Assembly: GCA_018136815.1 (NCBI GenBank) | Contig: CM030938.1 | Location: 4,169,448 to 4,233,447, forward strand | Length of the DNA stretch: 64,000 bases | Direction of reading: 5' to 3' | DNA from: Isochrysis galbana | Taxonomy: Eukaryota; Haptophyta; Isochrysidales; Isochrysidaceae | Shown: piece by piece, positions 9,442-18,992 of the stretch | Layout of the letters: every line of letters begins with the position of its first letter | Numbering within the stretch: the first letter of the stretch is position 1 | Made by a program: the position numbers and the translations under genes | The notes under the pieces: model-generated | Told to the model about the DNA's origin: nothing | What the model saw: the letters and a program-made list of their open reading frames with translations, nothing else | Database searches by the model: none

Positions 9442-11835
9442 ATGCCTCTCCGATCTCCCCTCCTCGCCTACACCGAGACCGAGCCACCGCCGCCACCGCC
9501 GTCGAAGCCGATGGTCTCGATTGGTCATTCGCTCGCTCCTCTCCTCGCCTCGGCCGCCTTTGGCTTCCTCCTCGCTGCGCTGCTTCTGAGGGGGACAGGA
9601 GAGACACTCTCCCCCTCCTTCCCTCCTTCCTCTCTCTCTCCCTCTCTCTCCTCATCCTCTCTCTCCCCGTCGCCGCTCTCTCTCTCACCCTCCTCCTCTT
9701 CCTCTTCGTCTCATTCCTCTACTGCTCTCTCCTCCTCTCCCTCTTCCGTTCTCTCTCCTACACTCCCCTCGCCTTTCTCTCGAGAGGCGCATGCGGCGGG
9801 CGAAGAGGTAGGAGCGAAGGGGAGGGGCGGGCTTAAGGGAGAGGAGGGGCGTAAAGGGAGCGATGCGAGTCTTTTCGCGAGGCTGCAGCCGCAGTCGCCC
9901 GGCGAAGGCTCGGCAGCGGGGGGAGAAGCGTTTGTGCACATCGATGACCAACCAGATAGGGATGGCAGTGACCCAACGCGCCTGCAGTTCATCGACGAGC
10001 AGATCGACGCGCGAGGTTTCCCCATCGTGGAAGCGCCTGACGGCCGGCGAGCGTGCTGGGGCATCGCTGCTCCCGGGCGAATCGCCCACGACTTCGCCGC
10101 CTCGGTCGTGGGAATGGGCGGCCAAATATGCGCTGTGGGAGCTGGCTTCCTGCCCCACCCTGAGGAGCGTGCCGCCGAGTTTGCGCGCACATTCGGGGTC
10201 AACCGCTCGTACGGGAGCTACGAGGAGCTGGCAGCTGACAAAGAGGTCCGTATGGTCTACGTTGCTACCGTCAATTCGGCGCACTACCAGCTCGCTAAGC
10301 TCTTTCTCGAGGCAGGCGAGCGATGCGCGAACGCACCTCGGCCTTGTGTTTCCGGTGCCCAAGTCAGTCTCCGCGCGAGCCCATTCACGTGCCGTAAACT
10401 CGCGTTCCGCAGGCAAGCACGTGCTGCTTGAGAAGCCAGCCACCATCTCGGCCGTTCACTTCATCTCACTCGTCAAGTTGGCCAAGGCGAAGAAGCTTCT
10501 GCTCGTGACCAACTACTGGACACGCTTCTTCCCAGCGGTGCAATGGGCCCGTGCCGTCGTTGAGAGCGGTGCCCTTGGTCCGGTCGTGCACATGGCCGGC
10601 GACATGGCATTCCAAGCGGTAAGTGCACCGCGATGTTGACTCACGCAGCGATTCCTGGCGGTCAGGAAAAGGGGGGGGGGGGGGGGAGGTGCTCGCGCCG
10701 CAGCCGAAATGGCCAGCTCGCAACTCTGCTCTAGCTCATGACATTGCTTGGCTGCTCTTTCAGCTAGTTGTCCGCCTGCTTTGCCCACCCGCTTTGCCCA
10801 TCACAGGTCCGCCAAGCCGACGGCAGCCGAGACCGTTTTTTCAACGCCTCTATGGGGGGTGGAGCCATGCTGGACATGGGATCTTACCTGATCATGTACA
10901 TACCCCGCACCCGAGCCGCCTTGTCGCCAGCACACACACATTTGGCCCTGCTGATGCCTTGTGCGCCGCCTGTGCAAGGTATGCGAGCGCATTCCTAGAC
11001 GCGACCGATCCGGAGGGCGGTGACGACTACAACATCGATAACTGGAGCACAGTGCAACATGGACACGCCGACGAGATCACCGGCGTCGACGTAGAGAGTG
11101 AGCATGCGTTCTTCTCCGATCTTTCGTTGTGCCATGCAGCGCACGCACCAAAGGCGCCAGCTCAATCGCGCCGCGTTCTTGTTGTATGTAGGTGCGTTCG
11201 TCATCAATCGGGCCAATGGCGCGCACGCCCTCATGGGTACCTCTCTGAAGAGGGCTAGCGATTTCTCTGTGCAGGCGCGCGCGCATCTTTTGCTCCTCGC
11301 GCTCTCGCCGACCGCAAGCACCCGCGCGGCTCGTTTGTTTCATGAATGCGCAGCGCTTGTGGCCGGCCCACCTATCGACGACCCGTCGAACGCAAGGCCC
11401 AGCCATTTGTTTACCGCCCTTTGCCTCGCTCACCTCGTTCGCATTCGCCCAACGGAACAGGTGATGGGAGCGCACGGCGTACTGCACATTGCAGGCCCGG
11501 CTAATTGCCCACTTTCAGCACGATACAGCGTGTTTGAGGATGCAGGCGCCGTGAGTGAGCCGCCAACCCCTTGCTGCGGCATGCCCGAGAACTACTCGGC
11601 CACCTTTTCTCGCCAGCTACCTACCTTCCCCTCCAGCATAGCCTCCACACCCCGGTATCCCCACGCGATGGGGTTCGTGTACGTCGCCGCCGCCTTTGAG
11701 CGCTGCATCTACCGAGACGACTGCCACGAGCTGCGTGAGCTCCCTACCGACGAGCAAGTGTTCATCTCGCGGCTCACGGAGAAGGTACTTAAGGGTATAG
11801 GCGTCTTTAAGCATATCGGCGGCAAGGCGGAGTAG
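9442..11835 (+). CDS. Membrane-anchored Gfo/Idh/MocA-family NAD(P)-dependent oxidoreductase, six exons (581 aa)
   Basis: Exons: 9442-10315, 10413-10618, 10807-10895, 10979-11097, 11192-11274, 11461-11835; they join into 582 codons without a stop. Introns 1 and 5 are GC-AG, the others GT-AG. Residues about 29-50 form one hydrophobic helix, followed by a Ser-rich spacer. The catalytic part starts near residue 204 with the nucleotide-binding stretch WGIAAPGRIAHDF. Then come the EKP motif (LLEKPAT, Glu about 298), GALGPV, the MGGGAMLDMGSY segment typical of dimeric dihydrodiol dehydrogenase relatives, RANGAHALMGTS, and a YPHAMGFVYVAAAFE helix near the end. The family oxidises or reduces sugars and diols. 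The closest remembered relatives are trans-1,2-dihydrobenzenediol dehydrogenase/D-xylose dehydrogenase types; the true substrate is unknown. The anchor suggests a lumenal or membrane location. Earlier in-frame starts are GTG only, so ATG 9442 was chosen (alternative 9511). Confidence 0.85.
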
Positions 11836-13143
11836 GCTCTGCCGAGTGGCCGAGCTGCCTCCCCTTTCGTGGCGGAGCCCCGCCGCCTTGTTGGAGTGCT
11901 AGGCAGCGTGCAGTGGTCGATTACACGATCATTGAAGGACCTGACACTTCTAGTTGAGTACCCCTTCTGGACTCCGTACGTTTACTCTTCGTGCCCCGTT
12001 GAGAGCCCGTTTGTGTACCTCTTTCTGCGTGCTATTCAGTTGTGCGGTAGCACCTCTCAGATCCTTACGGGACAGGCGACTTGCGATCGTTCGGGCCCAC
12101 GTGTCTCTTTCTCTCGATGGCGCAAGCAGCCTATGCGATGCTGAAGGCGCACACGAGTTTGACTGCTCTTGCTTCCGGTGACCATCCTACAAGTCGTGCC
12201 GTCCGTCACACTTGCCTAAGCACCGTCTCGTGGGACGGTCGACGTGGGACCACTTGTCATTTTCATTTTGTTTGTGCTTGTTTGTTTTGGTCCACTGCAG
12301 CGGCCATCGTCCGTGCGCATCCGGCATGAGGCGGACATTTTCACGCCGTTGCAGATGATTGGCTTGAAGTCTTTGCTCGTCGCTCTGAGGAGCGTGTAAG
12401 TTGCCCACGGATTTTGGCTTGGTAGAAAACCTGTGGTGTGTTATAGTGCGGATAGTGGTGGTATTGTCGCTCGTGTCTCGTGTGGCCGTACAGTGCGTGC
12501 TAGTTGCCGCCGGAAGCACGTCTTAACAATAGCAGCGCGCCTGCGCGCTAGCTGCTAGCTGCCCGCCTGCGCGTGCCGGGCCGCCCTTTCAGCGCATTGG
12601 CGGCCAAGGACAGCCCGCAAGCCGCTTCGAGCTGCAGGGTCGTTGCTTGATGCTTGATAGTGCATAGTGCGCGTGCGCACATGTGAATCTGCAGAACTGC
12701 GAGCTCACACTTTACGCAGTACGCTGCCGCTACACACTGTGCAGGTACCGTTCAGCATAGCTGTAGCTGTGACGAGTCCGTAGGCGCGCCACTAATTAGC
12801 ATGATAAAAACCTTTTAATATTCTTACCGCACTCGCGGCGAATGGAACCACTACCCACTACAAGTAGCACGTAGCATACTCTCTACACCCCCATACCTCC
12901 GAGGTCGTTTGCCTTCATTTGGTACCCCTCGTTTCCAAATACGCGATGCGCCGGTACCAAAAAAAAATCGTCTAGTATTTAAGCAAAGGCACCACCTCAC
13001 AGTGCTCAACCATGTATATAAATGGAATGGCTACGCAAGCGATTGCAATGGATCATAAGTAAGATGGACGAGAACTTAAAAAAAATTCATATGAGCGCCT
13101 TTCATTTTGTTCCGTGATAACCAATCAGTCATCAGATCTGCAG
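11836..13143. other. Intergenic, no supported gene
   Basis: Several short frames exist but none has recognisable features. Near 12806 the phrase AAAAACCTTTTAATATTCTT recurs at 53284. A short run of GCTAGCTGCTAGCTGCC occurs near 12547. Confidence 0.45.
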
Positions 13144-13303
13144 GTGGGTCGCGCACAAGGGGACGGGCTACGCCGTGCTCGGCGTGGGCGTCTACCAGGC
13201 CCTCTCGGGGCGCGCCCTCATGCCGAGCCAAGGCGACGCCGTTCTCGTCGCGTACGGGGTGCTCCTGGGCCTCTCCTTCGGGGTGCTCGCGGGGGGGCTC
13301 ATG
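13144..13303 (+). pseudogene. Orphan exon: two hydrophobic helices starting WVAHKGTGY, cytochrome-b561-like
   Basis: Flanked by a good acceptor (GATCTGCAG) and a donor (ATG followed by GTAGGG). It reads 53 codons: WVAHKGTGYAVLGVGVYQAL, a short loop, then AVLVAYGVLLGLSFGVLAGGLM. A conserved-looking His-Lys followed by two helices is reminiscent of cytochrome b561/DOMON membrane exons (HKxxGY). No partner exon was found within several kb, so this is either a remnant or one exon of a gene with large introns. The assignment is weak; the exon shape is what supports it. Confidence 0.35.
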
Positions 13304-13311
13304 GTAGGGTG

Positions 13312-13798
13312 CCAAGTTGTTCCGTCATACCGTCATATGACACTTGCCATGGAACTGAGTATGATATCATACAGCTCTAATATCATATGATACTGACTCC
13401 AAACATCTACACTTATAAACCCGCCATTATGATAAAAATCTGCTTACTCAGTACTTAGAATCAGATGTTGCTCGATGACTGAACATTTCAAGCTCAAGCT
13501 CAAGCTCCCACAGCAGCACCCCTGGCGCGTCAGTCTCCACATGGCGCCGCCCCCACTCCACGGCGGTGTGGCCGTCGTCGCCGCCGCCATCGTTGCTGCA
13601 CATCAGGTTGGCGGCCATTGGGGGGGGGGGGGCTCGGAGCTGATTGCTGGGAGCGCCGGTATTTCCCGCGCCCGAACTTGTACTAGTAAAACAAGTTGAA
13701 TTGTAGCCTCTAGTCTTGTCATATGACACTCAGTATCAGGTCTAGAGCAACTAATACTGAGATATCATATATGATATCATATATTACAGAACAACCTG
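13312..13798. mobile_element. TIR element (MULE-type MITE candidate) with a 9-bp target duplication
   Basis: GGTAGGGTG occurs exactly at 13303-13311 and 13799-13807. Just inside are inverted ends, CAAGTTGTTC at 13313-13322 and GAACAACCTG at 13789-13798 (9 of 10 pairing). The interior has ATATCAT/ATGATAT palindromes near both ends and no transposase frame. A 9-bp duplication is typical of Mutator-like elements; an unclassified TIR element is the alternative. It sits inside the putative intron that follows the orphan exon. Confidence 0.7.
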
Positions 13799-13807
13799 GG
13801 TAGGGTG

Positions 13808-14384
13808 AGAGTCCCCGCGGGAGGGGAAGAAACCCTGAGGGAAAGGAGACCAAATGAAGGCAAGCCGCCTCGGGCCCCCGGGCCCCTTCGCTCCCCCCGC
13901 CATCAGGCGGCTCCCCCCGTACACTACTAGGGGGATTGGGGTGGAGGGCTTAGATATGGTCCGGTGGCCTGCGCCCCCCCCCCCGGTGATCCGTTCTCCA
14001 CTTTCTCCTACGCCTCCCGGGCTGGCGGCGGACTCTCTCGTCTTATCTTGTAAACAGGCGCGAGACTTACCGATTATTCCGGTGGGCGGAGCTCTCGCTC
14101 GCGCCCACCCCCTCTTCCGTGCGCTCTCTCCCCTCCCTGCGGCACGCGCGATAGCTGCCCTCTGGCGGCCCCTGGAGGCTCCCGGAGGCCAGCTCAGGGG
14201 GCAGAGGACGGCTGGGGCTGGGCCCTGGCCCTGGCGCCTCCCCTGCCTCTCCCTCGCGCTGGCGCTCCTGAGCCTCTGGGGCCCCCACGCTGCACCTGTC
14301 TGCCTGTCGACCAGGGGGGGAGGTGGGGGGGGAGCGATGGGCTGGCCACGAGGGGCCAGGACGAGCGAACCAGGCGTGCCCGTC
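13808..14384. other. Intergenic, GC-rich, no supported gene
   Basis: Open frames on both strands are Pro/Gly/Arg-rich without recognisable motifs. A short C run lies near 13975-13985. Confidence 0.4.
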
Positions 14385-14560
14385 AGTGGGAGAGTGGGTC
14401 AGCAGGGCAGTGGCCTCTTGGCAAGCCATCAGGCATGCGCCAGGAGGATGGGTGGTTCCTCCCCCACGGCAGGGGAGGAGTGGAGAGAGGGGGGGGCTCG
14501 TGCCTCCCCATGGACGAACCAAGTATAAACTTAGTTACACTAATTAGCATGATAATCCTC
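14385..14560 (+). repeat. Dispersed repeat, inverted copy at about 36010-36210
   Basis: The order GGCAAGCCATCAGGC, CAGGAGGATGGGTGGTTCC, CCCACGGCAGGGGAGGAGTGG, GGGGCTCGTGCC, TATAAACTTAGTTACAC is found in reverse complement at about 36010-36210, including the flanking CAGCAGGGCAGTGG phrase. A shorter relative (AGAGAGGGGGGCACGAGC) occurs near 49703. Confidence 0.7.
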
Positions 14561-14868
14561 AGGATTTTTCGCTTTTCTTTCGCCGCAATTGCGATGCGGC
14601 CCCTGTGCCCCAGTGCGGGTAGCGCAAGGCCGCTCCCACTCACTCTCCCGACTCCCCGCTCATTGGCGACGGGAATCACTCGCCCTCCTGCACAGCCACT
14701 CGGGATGCAGGGAACTCTCTCTACAGCGGCCTGCCATCGCTCTGACCCACGGCGACGGTCCGCGCACGCACCCAACGGCACAGACCCTCCGTGCCACACA
14801 CACGTAGGTGGCGGGCTAGTGCGTGGTGAGTGCAAAGCACATGGTGAGCCAAGCCGCACCTGCCGGGC

Positions 14869-16386
14869 TCACCACGGCCAAGAGCGCCGCTTCGCATCAC
14901 TTCTTCCGGCACCGTTCTTAGCTCTCCCGCCCGTCACCTTGCCACTCTCCGGGCCGTTGCTCCTCGCCTCTTCCTCAAGTGAGATCTTGACCGCATCGGT
15001 GGCATTGCGCAATACACCAAGGTAACCCTCTCGCCGCAGGTTGGGACGTTCGGCCAGTGCCCTCTCAAGGCGCAGCAGCGGGTCGTCGTTCTGTAGCGCT
15101 GCAAGCGTCGAAGGTGGGAGCACGTGCGACACCGCCTTGCCCACCGCCGCCGCGGTACCGGCTGCCGAGGCGGATCGGCTGCTAGCAGCCGGTGTCCCCT
15201 TTGACGCCGTTTTTTCGGGCGGTGCCTCGGCCGGGATCACGAGGCGGCGCGGCCAAAGCAGCTGGTCAGCAATGCTGCTCTCGATAACCTTTTGCAGCTC
15301 GGCACGCAGCCACGGCAGCTTGGTCACCTCGCCACCTGCCACCTTGACGTCAAGCCCAACCTCTGGCTGCGAGACAAGGCTGACTAGCGCAGCCCCGAAC
15401 CCAGGCAGCTGCGTCGTGAGCGGCGCAAGGATGACGCGCACAGTGCCGGAGAAGACCACATTGCGCACACCGATAGGCACCCGTGCGCCCAGCACCCCCG
15501 TCGGCGTCAGCTCTATTTCGGCAGCAAGGTTAGAGCGCCAGTCGATCTCGACATCGAACGCCATCGCCAACTCGCCCAAGTCGTACGCGCGCGCCGAGAG
15601 CAACCTCGGTGGCTCCTCGCCCGCGCTGAAGCTCTTGAGCTGCACCTTTTTCACGCGCGAGCTCTTCAACTCTGAGAGCGCGGCGCTTAGGCTCTCGGAG
15701 AGAGCCGAGCTCAGCACGAGCGGCGTAACCCGGTCGAGCACGTACTGCAACGGTACCAGCCCGCCCGGCCCGACGACCGCCGCGTACATCTCTGCCTCCT
15801 GTCGGATGGCCTCGACACCCTCGACGGCGGTGCGGCGCGCCTCGCCAAACCCCTCCTTGAGAACGGCCCAGGCGTCTGCCCAGCGCAACGACATCCAGAA
15901 GAGCATCCAGCGTGCGCGTGCACGCTTCCAGCCCTTTAGTGCCTTCTCGGCAGTCGTGTCATCTGCTGAAGCCATCGCGGAGGGCACTTCGCTGAGCAAC
16001 GCGCTGCGCGCTGCCTGCAGCACACTACCCAGCAGCGCAAAGACGCGCCGTATCACAACGAGCATGAGCGAGAAGGCGCGCCGCACGTTGTCCTTGCCGA
16101 ATGCGTAGACTGCACCCGCAATAGCGATTGCCGACGAGAAGAAGAGCCCACCCAATGTGAAGGCGGTCAGAAGCTGCCAAAATCCGGCGCTCGAGCTGAC
16201 AGTGCCGCGCACGGCGGCGCCAGCCGAGCAAATGGCATGGGGTGCGCGTGGGGCGAGCGTGACGGCTCGTGAGGGTATACGTGGTGAGCTGAGGAGCGGT
16301 GGAGACAGAGAGAGGGATGGGCGAGAGAGAGGCAGAGGCGATGGAAGGAGAGCCAGAGGAGCGAGGAGTAGTGGACTGGTGCACAT
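14869..16386 (-). CDS. SMP-domain (TULIP) lipid-transfer protein with N-terminal membrane segment (505 aa)
   Basis: Single frame from the ATG complementary to 16384-16386. A hydrophobic helix (FWQLLTAFTLGGLFFSSAIA, then AGAVYAF) precedes a linker rich in Ala/Arg. The SMP fold spans about residues 190-400. It contains LDRVTPLVLSSALSESLSAAL, VKKVQLKSFSAGEEPPRL, YDLGELAMAFDVEIDWRSN, GVRNVVFSGTVRVILAPL, LPGFGAALVSLVSQPEVGLD, and ends with the near-invariant type of motif IADQLLWPRRLVIPAE. SMP proteins (E-Syt, tricalbins, plant synaptotagmins) carry glycerolipids between the ER and other membranes. No C2 domain follows; the C-terminus is a short Ser/Ala/Arg-rich tail, so membrane contact must rely on other parts. 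The first about 50 residues are low-complexity and overlap a duplicated segment, so the true start could be downstream. Confidence 0.85.
   Translation of the reverse strand: MCTSPLLLAPLALLPSPLPLSRPSLSLSPPLLSSPRIPSRAVTLAPRAPHAICSAGAAVRGTVSSSAGFWQLLTAFTLGGLFFSSAIAIAGAVYAFGKDNVRRAFSLMLVVIRRVFALLGSVLQAARSALLSEVPSAMASADDTTAEKALKGWKRARARWMLFWMSLRWADAWAVLKEGFGEARRTAVEGVEAIRQEAEMYAAVVGPGGLVPLQYVLDRVTPLVLSSALSESLSAALSELKSSRVKKVQLKSFSAGEEPPRLLSARAYDLGELAMAFDVEIDWRSNLAAEIELTPTGVLGARVPIGVRNVVFSGTVRVILAPLTTQLPGFGAALVSLVSQPEVGLDVKVAGGEVTKLPWLRAELQKVIESSIADQLLWPRRLVIPAEAPPEKTASKGTPAASSRSASAAGTAAAVGKAVSHVLPPSTLAALQNDDPLLRLERALAERPNLRREGYLGVLRNATDAVKISLEEEARSNGPESGKVTGGRAKNGAGRSDAKRRSWPW
16174..16345 (+). repeat. 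Segment duplicated at 18275-18482 (5' end of the SMP gene)
   Basis: From GCTGCCAAAATCCGGCGCTC to GGCAGAGGCGATGGA this stretch recurs at 18275-18482 in the same orientation. The second copy additionally duplicates an inner GCATGGGGTGCGCGTGGG phrase. The segment includes codons for the start of the SMP protein's membrane helix (SSAGFWQLL). Confidence 0.85.
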
Positions 16387-16660
16387 GGAGCGTGCGAGGA
16401 CCTCCGCCTCGGACTGTGGTGCGCACAGGTCGGGTGGCTTGGCGTTTTGAGGGAGGGAAGGGGGGGTGGGGTGGGGGGGGGGGCTGCTTGGAGGGACGGG
16501 GGACGGGGGGGCGGGGGGGGGCGGGGGCGAAGGCGGAGAGGCGCACGCGGGGGAAGAAGAGAGAGAGAGAGAGGGAGGCAGAGGAAACTATCTTTAAAGT
16601 ACACGTGCAGGAGGAGAGAGGAAAGGGGGAGAGGGAGACAAAGAGAGAGAGGGAAGAGGA

Positions 16661-17531
16661 GAGGGATAGATAAATACCAGGGATGAGGAGAGAGAGGGAG
16701 AGCGAGGGGAAGAAGAGAAGAAGAGAGGGAGGGAAGAGGAGAGAGACAGATAAATACCAGGGATAAGGAGAGAGAGGGAGAGCGAGGGGAAGAAGAGAAG
16801 AAGAGAGAGAGGGAAGAGGAGAGGGATAGATAAATACCAGGGATGAGGAGAGAGAGGGAGAGCGAGGGGAAGAAGAGAAGAAGAGAGAGAGGGAAGAGGA
16901 GAGGGATAGATAAATACCAGGGATGAGGAGAGAGAGGGAGAGCGAGGGGAAGAAGAGAAGAAGAGAGAGAGGGAAGAGGAGAGAGACAGATAAATACCAG
17001 GGATAAGGAGAGAGAGGGAGAGCGAGGGGAAGAAGAGAAGAAGAGAGAGAGGGAAGAGGAGAGAGACAGATAAATACCAGGGATAAGGAGAGAGAGGGAG
17101 AGCGAGGGGAAGAAGAGAAGAAGAGAGAGAGGGAAGAGGAGAGGGATAGATAAATACCAGGGATGAGGAGAGAGAGGGAGAGCGAGGGGAAGAAGAGAAG
17201 AAGAGAGAGAGGGAAGAGGAGAGGGATAGATAAATACCAGGGATGAGGAGAGAGAGGGAGAGCGAGGGGAAGAAGAGAAGAAGAGAGAGAGGGAAGAGGA
17301 GAGAGACAGATAAATACCAGGGATGAGGAGAGAGAGGGAGAGCGAGGGGAAGAAGAGAAGAAGAGAGAGAGGGAAGAGGAGAGGGATAGATAAATACCAG
17401 GGATGAGGAGAGAGAGGGAGAGCGAGGGGAAGAAGAGAAGAAGAGAGAGAGGGAAGAGGAGAGGGATAGATAAATACCAGGGATGAGGAGAGAGAGGGAG
17501 AGCGAGGGGAAGAAGAGAAGAAGAGAGAGAG
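16661..17531. repeat. 80-bp minisatellite, eleven copies
   Basis: TAAATACCAGGGAT(G/A)AGG recurs at an exact 80-bp spacing (16671, 16751, 16831 ... 17471). Unit types differ at linked positions: GAGGGATAGA usually goes with GGATGAGG, and GAGAGACAGA usually with GGATAAGG. It is purine-rich on the plus strand, so pyrimidine-rich on the coding strand of the SMP gene just downstream. The open minus-strand frame through it arises because the unit lacks stops in all three frames. Confidence 0.95.
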
Positions 17532-17621
17532 GGAGACCGAGAAAATGAAGCGGGAGAGAGACAGCCATCCGTTCGTTCAGTAAAGAGAAGACAGGACAGT
17601 CGTGAGTAATGGCAGCGGCAC

Positions 17622-17804
17622 CCTAGATGGGAAATACGGTGCTGGGGCCTGCAAATACAGCCAAATACAGATGTATTGGGCCTCTGTCAAAATACATTTC
17701 AAATACATTCGAGGCCTACAACCCAGGACGCGCTTCAAATACAGCCAAATACATATGTATTTGGCCTCTGTCCAAATACGGGAAATACGTATTTGCCATC
17801 TAGG
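17622..17804. mobile_element. hAT-type MITE, 183 bp, with exact 8-bp target duplication
   Basis: Ends CCTAGATGGGAAATACG... and ...CGTATTTGCCATCTAGG are inverted copies. The flanks AGCGGCAC at 17614-17621 and 17805-17812 are identical. The interior is made of AAATACA words and a palindromic AAATACATATGTATTT core, with no coding capacity. An 8-bp duplication fits the hAT superfamily. A shorter sibling lies at 46978-47076. Confidence 0.88.
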
Positions 17805-17812
17805 AGCGGCAC

Positions 17813-18102
17813 ACAGATGAGAGACGCGAGGAAGGTTGGGAAGATCGGAGAGAAGCAGAAGAGAGTTGAGGAAAGTAGTCGAACCAAAAATAACATCGGA
17901 ATGAAAGATGAAAGAGATGGGACGGGAGAGCGGAGAAGAAGAGGTGAGTACTGGAATTAAAAAATAGCATCGGAAGGAAGGGAGGAGATGAGAGGGAAGG
18001 GGCGAGGGGGTCTGGCTGCCCTCGCGGTGTGGCGTGGGGTGTGAATTCCTTGTGTGTTACAGTACACTGCGACGAATGGTTTCACACCACTTTACTCGTA
18101 AG

Positions 18103-18186
<84 letters not shown>

Positions 18187-18274
18187 TCGACGAGTGTGAA
18201 CGGGATGCGGAGGCCAGAGTTGAAGATGAAGAAAGAGAGAGAGTGTGAAGAAGAGGGAGAAGAACGATCAGTAG
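17813..18274. repeat. Spacer with an AG microsatellite at about 18111-18184
   Basis: Purine-rich spacer with a pure (AG)n run of about 75 bp. No gene is seen. Confidence 0.8.
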
Positions 18275-18584
18275 CTGCCAAAAGCCGGCGCTCGAGCTGA
18301 CCAGCCGAGCTGACGGGCCAGCATGGGGTGCGCGTGGGGCGAGCGTGACGGGCCAGCCGTGCAACTGGCATGGGGTGCGCGTGGGCCGAGCGTGACGGCT
18401 CGTGAGGGTCCCACGTGGTGAGCTGAGGAGCGGTGGAGACAGAGGGCGGGATGGGCGAGAGAGAGAGGCAGAGGCGATGGAGAAGGAGACCACCCCGGCT
18501 GAGGTTCCTCGAGACCTCCGAATGGAGTTGGGTGAGACGTGCTATTTTTAGGGACGGGCCGCCCGCCCGTCCGGGAGCGGGGCG

Positions 18585-18652
18585 CCTGTTCTCTCTCTCT
18601 CTCTCTTCTCCCACCTGGTCTTCTTCTCCTTCTCCCTCCCCCGCCCCCTCCG

Positions 18653-18745
<93 letters not shown>

Positions 18746-18758
18746 CCTCTCTTTCTCT

Positions 18759-18834
<76 letters not shown>

Positions 18835-18962
18835 TCTCTCTCTCTCTTTCTCTCTCTCTCTCTTCCCCCCCCCCCCCCTGCTCCCCTCTCTCTCTCTCTC
18901 CCCACCCCCGCCCCATCTAGACCCTCTCTCCTCCGCCCCCCCTGTCTCCCCCTCCCTCTCCC
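18585..18962. repeat. CT microsatellite, leader of the channel-like gene
   Basis: Long (CT)n blocks with C runs (for example about 18866-18879) end about 30 bp before the ATG at 18993. They are homopyrimidine on that gene's coding strand. Confidence 0.9.
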
Positions 18963-18992
18963 CCCTCCCCCTCTTCAAATTCCTCTCCCTCG

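Noticed and set aside
9685-10446. 253-codon minus-strand frame
   Set aside because: Antisense shadow of the oxidoreductase exon 1.
15041-16108. 355-codon plus-strand frame
   Set aside because: It is a shadow of the SMP gene on the opposite strand; no motifs, Ser/Ala-rich.
16594-17568. 324-codon Ser/Leu/Pro frame on the minus strand
   Set aside because: It is the 80-bp minisatellite; the unit has no stop in any frame.
18585-18900. Frames with long Ser-Leu repeats on the plus strand, Arg-Glu on the minus strand
   Set aside because: Simple translations of the CT microsatellite.
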